From the NCBI GenBank assembly GCA_037389465.1, contig JAZARR010000146.1:5054001-5118000 (forward strand): DNA of 64,000 nt, given 5' to 3'. The DNA is from Baylisascaris procyonis (taxonomy: Eukaryota > Nematoda > Chromadorea > Rhabditida > Ascarididae). Position numbers and translations under genes: made by a program. The notes under the pieces were generated by a model. It did no database searches and had not been told where the DNA came from. It saw only the letters and a list, made by a program, of their open reading frames with translations. Shown in pieces: positions 49,569-62,052 of the stretch. The stretch's first letter is position 1. Each line of letters begins with the position of its first letter.

Positions 49569-52500
49569 GAACAAAATAATAATAAAACATTAAGTTTTAA
49601 AGAAATAAAATAAATGGACGCGATTATATCGAGCGAAATAACTCCTTTCGTTCACTTCTCAAATGTACGTCGTCATTACCATGCACTTATAAGCGAAAAT
49701 TTAAATGCAACCTAGATAACCACTTCTAAATAAAAGCACCATATATAGGACACTTAAAATATGAACTTTGGATATTTGTTGGGGAATAAAATCATTTCTT
49801 CCTAGTGCATTCTAAAATACGAGAAAAAATTACACCAGTCGAAGATTTTGTTGTAATGTGGTGAAATTCAAACTACGGACAACAATTAGATTACAATTCC
49901 ATATATAAGCAATAGTAGACGCTGTAATATTCTGAACATTTCAATGAGAAACAATATTTTTTGTTCAAAAAAAAAATGTTGATGCCGCTGACGAAGAATA
50001 GAAAAATAAAATAATTCGAAAATTATGCAAATAAAAGTCAGAAGAAAAAATCTGCTAAGGATATTAAAATAACAAATAAATAACTGAAGAAAAAAATCAA
50101 AGAAGGAAACACATTATAAACACTAAGATGCGATAAGCGGAAAACAACACCCTAGTGTTGCGCATATTTGCTGCTGTGCTTCGATATGCTGATACGTTGC
50201 ATTTTAATAACTCCCGTCATCAGTGCACCTAATTACGGAAACTACTGCCCAGCACTTATTTTTTTGCCCATCTGGTGAGGGAAAGAACTCTATCATTCGC
50301 ATCATCCTGCTTTGAATGCTCAGCATTTACTTACCTATGCTTAAGATGAATACATCCTTTGAATACGGTTATTTCTGTTCAGTGATGCGAGACGCGATCA
50401 TCGACCCTTTATTCCTCTGCCACCTCTCTTTATCCTCTCGTTTCCTCCTCTTTATTACGTCGCTCATCTCCCCATCACTTTGTTTCCTTGCAATGTAATA
50501 AACCCCACACGATGGTGAAAATGTTTCCCTCACAATGCTAGCAATGATGCGTAAATTTTCACCCAAGAAAACCAAGAAATACATGCTTTTTAATATTTTC
50601 ACATCCATAGGTAAGCAAACAACCACAACACAAAATCAACGAGTTATTACTAAACAGCACATCTCAACTGCATTATCAACCTCGCCAATTCTGCCCATCA
50701 AAGGTTTCGATGAATAAATTATAAGGTGTTGCCGCAGCTTCTTGAAGAATCCATCTTAAGAAGACGATGGAAATTTGCAGATGAACGCAAGAAAGAAAAG
50801 AAAACGGCGATCGGAAGCTCAATGAGTGTAGCTACAGGTTGCAAAAAAACCTGTATATTGATTACGTTTGTATAAGAGGACGTAATAACATCTGAAAACA
50901 ACAAAGGAAAACAGCATTAAAAATGAAAATGAAACCCCAATCGACAAAAGATCAAAGTTTGGCGACTGAAGCATGCGTACTTAAAGAAAAAAAGAGAACA
51001 TTAAGGACAACATTCATGAGCGGATATAAGCAAAGACGAAAGGATGAAAAGGCTCATTCTCCGGCAGTATGATTTGTGATATGCGACACCATTTTGCCCA
51101 TCTATCCAGGCACCATCCTACCTTGAACCAATCTTCTAATAACGACCAGCCATCCACCCCTGTCCTTCCGCTATTCTTCTTCGAATACCACGGGTGCGTG
51201 GGAAGATAAAATAGGCAAAAAAGCCGTTCAAGCAAGTTCTACGAACAAACGTGATGTGATTGACCGCGCTCATCGATGACGATGTAGCATAAGGTCAGAA
51301 AAAATGTTTCTTATGCTTCGCATCAATATATATATATTGCTATGACGTTCTGCAGTCACGCTGCAGTGGAAATGCCTTCTTATGTGGATGTAATATTAAA
51401 GTAACTCTGTTGTATACTTCCATGCTATTCAGAAATAAGATTTGCAACTACTACAAAAACCCGTACCCTGCAGCCGAAGTATTTAGAAATAATATTCCTA
51501 AAGCTTTGAATACCTATAAGGGAAGAAGGCAACCTCACCCGAGTATTATTAGTGCTTGCTCGCCACTTCCTGCCCTTCTCCCTTTGCCCCTCTCTGAAGT
51601 CTTTAATGTAAAAGCAACCTCATGATTTGTTTCGATCGCGAACAGCCGATAGAAGACACCAGCATCCGGCGTACTATCATCCCATCCGAGGCATCAACAC
51701 TAGAAGAGGGTGTGCAGAGAAGCGAGATCAACACGAGAGAGAGTCCCACGCATACGGCAGGCACACCGGCGAGCGTCCCACTTCACTTTGCCTCTCTGTC
51801 AGCGACGCATCATCCTACTTATCTCTCTCGGTATTTCTTTCTCTCCCCCACCACACTCTTCAATTGCATTGTATTTCTTTATCATTTCATGGCCGAAGCT
51901 CTATTCCGTCGTTCATCTACCACATGCTTCAAAAGGTAACCCCCCTCCTAACACAGGGCTCTTGCATCATTCCTCACATCTGCATCGTTTGTTTTTTCTA
52001 CTTCTAAATGGTGACACAGCTGCAAAAACAAAGCCATTGCACCTTGATTAACACATTTAAAAAACCCTGTTAGTCCAGCCGCTACTTGTCCAGACTCTAT
52101 GGCCAAGCATTTAAGGGGGATGGTTGGATTTTCCCTACCAAATTCAGCCAAGGTGGCAATAAATAATTCAACTAAAGTTTACAACCAATAAACATCAGAG
52201 AGATTACTTCCGTTACCCCATACTCTGTTATCAGCTTATCGAAGAACAGTTTGGTAGGCGGATATCCACAGAATTATAACGAAAGATTCGTCAGTTCAAT
52301 AAAATACTTGCAAGTGATATAAGCATATTGCGCCAGGCCGGTATAAACTCATTCTACCGTTATTTGTACGTAGGCAGGTAAGAAATGAGTTAAACACTAG
52401 CCCATACTACCGCCTTGTGGAGTCATCAAATGATCGTTACCTGCATTCCATAACTCCTTCCACACGGCTAGTCACTGCAACTCAACGTCGAGTGTATCGT

Positions 52501-53031
52501 TGTCAATGACGAGATGACTTCCACAAATACTCCTCAATGCAAACGATGAATATGGATCACTTCCAACGGTAACAACGATCGAATTCTTGAATAAGCTGCA
52601 ATTAAAAAGTTTTTAATCTTTTAGTGCTTTCAACGAGATGGTTTTTCACGTACCGTCACATAGAGTAAATACATTTCAAAAGGATGACGCAAGTTATGAG
52701 TGTGGCTTTGGTCAGACGAGGACTGTTGAGTGTCGAAGAGGAAGGAATATCGAAGAAAATATCGAAAATATGAATAAATTGTATTTGAAATTCGACTATG
52801 AAGGATTTATTAGCGGTGCTGTTATGTAGAGATGTTACTGAATACGATATGTGAATAGTCATTATTGATTGAGAAAGCAGAATGACCTCCACTATTTCTA
52901 ACAAAACGGAACGAAGCAGCATGCCTCGATACCACAGATTGAAAAGTAGTGATGGCTAAAATAAAACTAGATAATAGCACGACGCACCGAACGCTGCTAC
53001 ATCGATTCTTCGAAATATCCTTACTGACAGT

Positions 53032-53102
53032 GTTATGCTAGACTTTGGTAATTTCTATTGTCCGACTTCAACATCTGAATCTGAAGCCATGAACCGAATA
53101 GC
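53032..53102. repeat. 71-bp direct repeat, copy 1
   Basis: Matches 53395-53465 with two substitutions and an offset of 363 bp. A further CCTCGAACCCG stretch downstream corresponds to CCCCGAACCCG after copy 2, with about 16 extra bases in copy 1. This is a local duplication of unknown origin. Confidence 0.85.
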
Positions 53103-53394
53103 TTATGATTTTTTAATTCCTCGAACCCGTCGATAAGAAGCGATAGTTCGGGATGGAAAAAAAAGCGAAGCATTTTGATCAATTTGATCGATGCACCTAC
53201 TTCGGATTTAGGCACATGCGTGCGGTGGCCTAGACAGCACAGCAAATATTCAGTATTGATGAAGGGAGAGTATAATGGCTTTTTATATTAAAAGCATCTT
53301 GTTACGTTTATATCAATCTTATTTAAAAGGTTTGCATCAGACTGTAATCTGTAACCTGACTTAAATTCGGAATGCAATTACTATTTTATGACAA

Positions 53395-53465
53395 GTTATG
53401 ATAGACTTTGGTAATTTCTATTGTCCGACTTCAATATCTGAATCTGAAGCCATGAACCGAATAGC
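53395..53465. repeat. 71-bp direct repeat, copy 2
   Basis: Second copy of the sequence at 53032-53102. Here the + strand frame is open from 53398 to 53607, but the product has no recognisable motif. Confidence 0.85.
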
Positions 53466-56400
53466 CCCCGAACCCGCAATCTTCTGCTTTCTGAGGACTT
53501 ATTCTAATATCGCAACCAATTCAACCACCGCAGGTACTTTCTTTGGGTTCTATTTGTTGCTTACGTTCTATCAATTTCATGTTGCATTGAGCGGACTTGA
53601 GCAATAGTAATGGTGAGTGGAGATATCCGCCGTAAACAAGTCGGGGTAGCGCTTCTGCCTGAAAAAAATGAATATTGTGAGCCGGACCCCCTTCCAGACG
53701 ACGTTTTCACTTGTCGTCAAGCTAGAACGAAATTGTTGCGGACGATCCGTTGCTGAATAAGTGCTGCTAAGCTATTTAATCTTCTTTTGTGACCTTATGT
53801 AAGAACGGGATATACAAGTATGATATTCAATTAGTACTGCAAAGCTGTAGCTGCGAGCACAAATATATTTTTCTGGAAGCGTTAGGAGGGGAGGGAGGAT
53901 AGAAGGAGTGAAAGGGGAAAGAAGAAGAAATGAGGGTAGGAAAGCGACTTCAATTCTTCGATCTAACTAAAGCAGAAAGAACCCTGAGCGGCACTTATAT
54001 ATTTGAGATCTACATGCTTTATAAACTCATCCAAAAATTAATAAGAAAGGAATTTCCACATTCAATAGTTCATGAGGATCATTTACGAACAAATTTACGC
54101 ACTCTCTCGTCTTCCTTTATCCTTAAATTCAGGCGTTCAATTACAGGATGTTGGGAAACATTAAATACCCGTGTAACCTTCATCGCTCTTATTCATCCGA
54201 TCATACGTCGCTATACTCTATTTAAAGTGTTACTATACGAATAAAAAAGTGAATAGCGAAGAGTAAAAATTCACTCACTGTTAAAAGCGAACACAATAAC
54301 CTCATCAGTAGACATATAAAAATCATTTTCGCATGCAAATATGCAAATTTATAACACATTCTATAGTCAACAAATCTCATTTATTCATATGAAAGAGCCA
54401 CTTTTCCCTTCTATTCCTTCCCAACGTTTCTGGCAGGTCACAATGAAAACTTCATCAAGCTGTCGGAAAGATACCTCTTGTCTCCTCCACCTCCCCTCCC
54501 CCCCCCCCCAACATAATCATAAATCTAGGATTTGTTTGTAAAGTTAGATGAACTCTGCAGCATCTCCGGTGTAATCACGTGTGCATACACAAAGCACCAA
54601 ACGTGAAAAGATGAACTGTAAGTAATAGGGGTTCTATTCAAGATTATACGATACATTCACATCCTTTGTTTTTGTATTTGCTTTGCTTCATTGTCTTGTA
54701 AAGTTTTCACTTTCACTGTGAATATGCAAAAGTACTAATGAGGCACTTCTAAAATCAAAATCTAGTGAGAAATAAAATACACAAAAAAGGGATAGTGAGT
54801 GCACCGAATTTCTAACGATAAAAGCGGAGGAATATAAAACGATCGCATATCGATCGACTCTGTTTATGTGATCGAAAAGATGTGCCGATCGACTCTTTAT
54901 GTGCATCATGATGTGCCCTGTGGTATTTGTGTGGAATTCGTTATTGCAATGTGAGAAAGGGGAATTTTTTTTCGTCAAATGCGAATACACAACAAGAGGA
55001 TTGTGCTGAATAAGCAATATCAAGAATGCTTCAGCAATTTAAATAAAATATAATAAATTTAAATTTTTTCAAATATTATTATGCATTTGTAATTAATCAA
55101 CAGGTTGTTTAACAACTATAAGTGCTTATCTATATTAACAAACAGACTTCAATATCGAAGCTTTCTTCCTCAAGTTGTTATAATAATACCACATGCAACA
55201 TCCATCAACCCCATTGCAGACTGGATCATAGTGCAGTTTAAAATTGAACTGATACTAGCTAGTGAATGACGCAAATAGTAGCCAAGAACCATACATCGAT
55301 TGAAGAAAACCTTCCATTCCCACTACAAAAATCTGCGATGCAATTCGAATGAATTTTGAAATGTTCACAAAAGCGCAAGAGGAAGGAGGTAAGGGTTAAG
55401 GATGGAAAGAAACGTGTTATTTGAAGCCTGGACAGGTTAAAAGACAAATAAAAAAATTCCAGCAACAAATGAAACACTCGTAAAGCTATGCCATATACCT
55501 AAGCCCTATGACTCGAATCTCATCTCTAATTTAGACTCTTAATTAAAACAAAATATAAGAAAGCTTCAACGATGTAAGACGGATGTGAAAACAGTAGCCG
55601 AACTTGAAGTTTGAACAATAAAAACGACAAAGAGCATTATGCTATGCTCTCGTTGTTGTCATTGATAAGTAAATAAAACAATGAACGTTCATTTATCATT
55701 TGCAAATCAACAACAATAAACCTACTGTGCCAATGAATGAATCCCTCTGTTTGGTCATTTTCGACGTCATTCAGCGATTCCGATCAGCAGTTCGTCGATT
55801 GTCGACCATTAGGCTTAAGAATATAATAATTAATAGTGCTGCCATAAACCGCTAGCAAACAGATACGTTGATAAATAGGCACATCAACTAGCAAACGCAA
55901 AAAAAGCCTGAATTATTTAACAATTCAAAAGTTCAATCCCCCTTCCTCTCCTTAAAAAACGCCGTAGGATTATTTCTACTGTACTTTATTAAGCGCAAAT
56001 AGAAGTATTTAGTCAAATTACATCGTACAGCACAAAAAATAACTGCTGTGAGCGAAAACAAATCGGTGAACTCGAATTTCTTTGTAGAGAAGATCTCTTT
56101 CCTTCAAGAATTGCGAAAACTAGAAAACTTCCTCAAATCCTTCACCCCTCCCCACTCTCTTATTAAGAGACCTTTTTTCCTCCTCGTCTCAACTGAAATC
56201 AACACTGAAATATGCAAAAATTTTAAGAATTGCGTATGGGATCCATATGGAATCAACAAAAAACAACGGCACACTAAGGAAGTGTCAACTGTACCTATTC
56301 TTATCCTACTAGATTGAGATCAAATTGTAATGCGATCATTTAGCCAAGTTGAAATTACACAGAAACCGTAAATATTATAATAACTCTCCTCATTACAAAT

Positions 56401-59400
56401 CACCCTCACAATAAAAAAAAAGAACTCATTCATCCAAAACGGAAAAACTAGAAGTCATTCTCTGATTAAACGTCTAACAAAATCGGTAGAAGCGCAAATT
56501 CCATTTTGGCAAACGTGTACATAGAAATGGCTATTTCCAGCCGATTTTGGATGATCAAAAGCGAGGTGTTAGGAGTCTACAGGAAATCTAGACATGCGGC
56601 AATAATCATTAATAAAAATAGCCGTTTGACTATCCTCTAAAAAGTTGACAAAAAATTACGTACGCTAAACTTGAAGAAAAAAAAAAATGTGGGAAATTTT
56701 TTATAAGTTACAAGTTTCAAGTGAAAAAAATATTACTGAAAGTTGCAAACGTAATCGATTGTGTTATATGTTATAACATACATTATTAATTGTTTTATAA
56801 TAGTTGATAAATTAAAATGCTCGAAGAATTTTCACTATAATTCAACGGATGTAGAGAAATTCATCTTATATAGATGCAGCGAAATAACATCAACGTTGTC
56901 TGTGCTCAATCAGATGCATCTATCAGAGATGCGGCCGCGTTATCTGCGATAAAAAAAAAAAAAATGCGAATCTGCTATGGGCGATTCGGCAAAATCAAAA
57001 CTGCTGCTCGATGAAATCGTTTGCTTGAAAGTGTCGGTTGCTTCATCAACGAATAAACGATGTTTCCCTCACATATTTTCATGAAGCATAACATTGCAAT
57101 TCCTCTGTTTTAGATGCAATCTTTGCAAACAATAACACTTCTAACTGTGAAATTTTCTTTCATGATCTGGATTTAATTAGAAAACAATGTTTTTGATTTA
57201 TGACAGATCCCTTAAATACTACTTACTCAATCCCACAATATTTTTTTTCAAGCGCGGCTAAACAGTATTTCTAATCGTTGATATCCACTATAACTGGACA
57301 ACATTCTCGTCCCATGGGGTACAGCTTTCTTTTCCCACGTATCGACCAATGTGGCTAGCCAAGACGAAGCAAATAAAACAGCTTTGTTTTTTTTTTTTTT
57401 TTTTTATTATTGCAGGCTTTGGTGCGAATTATGCAGTGGTCTACCAACAGTGATTTTAGGAAGATCAATAACTTTGAGTAAAAACAAAGATAATCAAAGA
57501 AAAAAAGAAAATTGCTGGACAACTAATAGAGAGTGAGTGCACTTAAGAGGGGGAGGCAGTGGTGAGGGGTGGATCGCTGCAATCTTTTAAGGACTATTAA
57601 ATTTATCAAAAGTCTTTAACGTCTAGTATTATGCGGCAAACTAGCAACCATTTAGTAATTCTGTGAACGCAAATATAACAATAAAAAATAAAAATAAAAA
57701 TATTGGGCGTGAGGAAATTCAACGCTCGAAATCCCTTTATTCGACATCTAAAGATCACCATCAACACAATAGTCAGCACCAACTTTAATGAGGTAGAAAA
57801 ACAGGTATTTTAGAATTCCTCAGCGAAACACCTGGTAAATTCGCATGCGAATTCCCATCTTAAAAAAAAAAAAACGCTGCATCTATCAGTCGGTTGAAAA
57901 TTGCTATGGTGTGAATCCCTCATAAAATAAAAGAACGTGCTTTCTACTCCTATTTATGGCGATGTTAAACGAAAAAGTTGATAGCAGCTGATAACGTCGC
58001 TATGATGCATTTTTATTCTCCCTAAAAGAGGGGAAAATCCTAATCCGAGATGAACTTAAGCTCAGCAGCCATCGGATTGAGTTGAAACTTAAAAGTGCAC
58101 ACCGCTGAACGATGTGGCAAATCCTTCCATAGCCACTGCCTCATCATGCTTTTCTCTTTAAAAAAAAAAAATACAATAAACTCACTCAGATTCCCTATGT
58201 GATATTATGCGAGCCAAGACCAAGAACGAATACAATTTTTAGAAAACCCTCTGCTACCCCAACCCAAGTTTCAAAGATCCAGGGAGGTCCAGGTTAAACG
58301 GGTTTTGATAGAGGCATTTAAGCTATGGTCATATAGGGATGTGTAAAGCCTAGTCTCTGTCTAAAGTCAGCAAAAGGCGTTCGCTTACTCGGCGACGAGT
58401 TTAACCCATTTCCATATACTCCCGGGCTAAACCTGATCTCGATACCACTCCGGGATAACTGAAATGTCAACCAACATCGGGGTCAGCCCATTTCCGCGTC
58501 GTCAAGAGCTAAATACGGTCCTCATTCAGGTCGCAATAGGCGATGAACTCAGCCTAGGCTTGATTTCTGTCGGGTACTTCAATAAGTGCTTCTTTTACTT
58601 TACTGCACAGATTCCGTGAATCGCTCAACGCGCCAATTTTGTAGCTAGCAACTTTGCCTTTATCCACTGGACTTATAAAAGGCTTGATTGCAATCAGACC
58701 ATTCTAGCGTCTCTTATGTATTTTATCGCATCACAATCCCCAACACACCGTTCACGCATCAATCCGAGTAGATAAACTGCACCCAAGAACTGAAGCACAA
58801 CAGTTTCAACAGCCACAAGTGATAACATACTTATTGAATCTGAAGCATGCCCCAACTTCCAAACGGTTAGCAAATGTCAGCGAAAGGACATAAAATGAAC
58901 TCAAACGACAAAGGTGTGATTTAGAATGAGCTTAAAAGATACCGTGACTACGGAGAGCGGGTATAGGGGCGGGGATTGGATCTTGTATTTCGCACCCCAA
59001 ACGAAGCGAATTAGACTCTCTTCTCGTCGATCTTTCATTCCATACCGAATAAACATCTCTCTAACCACACTGCCTAATGTATGCTTTCCCACCATATCCT
59101 CTATCTATAAACGACGCTATCTAACCTGGCCATCCATCTCTAACTACTCTCGGCATATAGCGTCACCGTTGTGTCGCTGTGACAAAATTTTTTAAATCAC
59201 GTTCAGCGTTAGTATTCACTGTGAGTAGCATAAAAAGTGTTAAATCTATTTTCCTCCACCATAATTTAGGCTTGTTCGAACCCCTCCCCCGCAATATCAG
59301 CCCCAGTTGTCTTTGACATGATGAATTAAAAGTCTGTCATAACTACCGCGTTGGGGCGGCATCAAGAGACCAAGAAGAGGATGAAGTCGCTACATACAAA

Positions 59401-61017
59401 TACATTAAGAAATTTGAAGTGGTGATGTTGTATTTGTTTGCATCGGTGTGCATTGACGAAGGTCATGCTTTCACGCCAAAATATATTGGGTATTCCCTAG
59501 AACGCTGTCAGCACTATCGTTCAGGTTGGCAATCAACGCAGACTGAAGACGCGGAATCAAAAAAAAATTGCCGATTCTAGCAAAGCAAACTTTCGTTAAA
59601 CCAACCTCTTTTTGTGCTTCACATTCAGAGATATCTGAAGCGTAGAAAACGGCATTCAAGCAGATAAGATTTGACGAGAAGATGATAAAACCATCGATTG
59701 AATTGCAAATACGAGGAATGAACGGAAGTAGAAGCTCTCATTCCTGAAAATCAAATGAGTTTAGCACAATTAAGATGGCGCAACAACACCAAACAATCAA
59801 TACGAACAATAAAACATAACTTTTCATTTAGACGGTCGGAGACTGTAGTCAAATATTTTTCAGAAAAAAAAAGCACAGAACTCGTTCGGATCATAGCCTC
59901 CGAGTTTGTAAACCAGATCTGAGATGGCTCTACACAGAAACAATCAACCGTGAAAACAGGTGTCACGACAAAACCCTCGATGGACATATTACCACCCGTC
60001 TGTCAAGCACGTCAATCGCCCGAATTTGCTAAAAACCAGCCTTCCCCTGCTTCATACTAAGTAATTCAAGTGCCACCCTTACGAGTGCAACTCAATGGCT
60101 ACTTACTGTTACTTAATAAAAGCCAATAACCCAACTGCTACTTACTGTTCGTACGATTAGTCGTCCACCAAAAGATATTCGCTTCATCTGATGTCCGTCA
60201 CATCCATGCGCAAGCATCTATCCGTATACCTAAAACGACTGATAAATCAAACATGATAAGTGGGAAGCAACTCACTTCCTATATTCTGTAGAATCCCCAC
60301 TCGATGAGCAGTAAGGATGAACGGATTCAACATAAATCTTCGATTGCCGTGTATCCACCGTCTAGTTTCCTTGCGGATAAAGATCGCAACTAATAAATTT
60401 CATCCACTAGCAGTAAATCACCGAAATGGAAAATTGATTTTTAAAGATTTTAATGCTAAAATATCTTGTTTTAGAGTTCTTTTCTATGCAAAATGTAATA
60501 TTTCTAATCCGACCTTCGAATCAAATAACCTTTTGCAGTTTGAAATAAATAAAATAACCAAGTAATAATATTCTATCCGTTTTCTTTGTTTATCGAAAAG
60601 AACATTCTACGAACCACGTACTGCAAAAAAGTCTTATTTTATTGATGGGCATGCACATAACCAATCATAGGTAAATGAAGTGTAAGCAAACTACACTATA
60701 AGATTAGTGATGACTTATGAAATATAGCACCTTTTTAAATAGAGACGATAAAGCAAACTTGCACGATGTAGCTTAGCGTCTCTTTTCAATGGAATGCAAG
60801 ATACGAATAGAATGGACGAACACTGAAATTCGGCTGCTGGGATCTGTTTGCTCACTCCATCTTTGTAATAAACTATGATCTAGACCTGTATTTAAGCTTA
60901 ACGCAAGTCCACAGTTTTGATATGTGCGCAGTCTTCTGCGTAAATCAACCTTGGACATCTTTAGCCATCGCGGATTTTATAAAATGCCTAGAACTTGGCC
61001 ACAGACTTCCCTTTATC

Positions 61018-61317
61018 TTAATTTATAACTTTCTCTTTCTCACATGAAACATGCCTTAGGTATATTTCATGAATAGCTTGATTTGAGATTGATTCTTTTA
61101 AATCTACATCACTTTTTTGATATACGAAGCCTTTGGGGTCGTCGTTATTGCCTCCGTTAGCCATTTCAAGTTGGGCAGTTTTTGCCCGAGCTTTACCTGT
61201 TTCATACAGAAAGCAAAACATAGCAGGTGCTTCTATGCTTTTATTGTCTGACAATTTCATCGGCCGTTCGTCGTTGAATTGATGCGCGATGGAGTTGTTG
61301 CCCTAGGCATCATTTAA
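61018..61317 (-). other. Unassigned minus-strand open frame
   Basis: An open frame of about 100 codons that starts after a TAG near 61317 and runs to a stop at 61018-61020. Its composition (mixed charged and polar residues, few repeats) looks more protein-like than the surrounding frames. A GGTAAAGC sequence near 61200 could act as a donor. No domain was recognised and no adjoining exon was found. It could be an exon of an unidentified gene or a transposon remnant. Confidence 0.2.
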
Positions 61318-62052
61318 TTCATGACCCTGCGTTTATAGCAGTGTAAGTGCAGGTAAATTTTGAAAATACTTGCAAATTCTAGTTCCACCTTAGCAATAAC
61401 CCCATACTTTAGAGTGCTGATGGAGCGCCTAGGGTGTCTTAGTGTAAACTTGAGACTGCGTCTTGCGGAAAGAGGACCTGTACGAACGGAGTCATGGTTT
61501 CCTGAATTCCTTTTTTGTTTCGCAAAGCCATGGATTTCCGGGCTGAGTCCACGGATTCACATTTTTCATGAGTTGGTCACACCATAACCGGAGCACATTT
61601 CCATTTGCTCGTTATATAATCTAATGAAAATATCAGTTCTAGTCATTTAGCAGTCTGATTAGTCAGCTTAACTTGAGCGTTGCAAGCAACGATTTGTGAT
61701 TGGTTATATCGCAGTAAGGCTTATGAAGTTTTGGATTGACTATTTTAATGTGGTGCAACGATGCTTATGCAAATTTTTTGCGACATCTACTAATGTAACT
61801 TATGTGAGATGAATTTGTGCCTAAACTCTTCGAAATATTCTTTGTCATAAGGCTCACTTTTATTTGCATAATTTCTGTTGTAAATTTGCATATTGTTCAT
61901 AAACGATATATAGTATATGTGACAATGATTGTATGAAGCATAAATTGTATCTCTTATATTTTGTTCTATTCTGTTATGAATATTGCTCGCGAATGAATTG
62001 TGAACATTATTAGCGAAATGGATTATGTTTTTAAGTGATATTCCAACGAACA

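Larger units (their letters stand above)
49562..62052. other. 12.5-kb region between divergent genes E and F
   Basis: No gene was assembled. It must contain the promoters of gene E (-) and gene F (+), and may hold untranslated or further coding 5' exons of gene E. Items seen are: 51622-52051 with all three + frames open, the duplicated 71-bp sequence at 53032 and 53395, a C-rich tract near 54488-54510, a GC-richer block at 58240-58620, and a minus-strand open frame at 61018-61317. None has a recognisable protein domain. Confidence 0.55.

Noticed and set aside
51622..52051. A protein-coding gene in one of the three open + frames
   Set aside because: No frame shows domain content or splice sites, and all three being open argues for low stop-codon density rather than coding.
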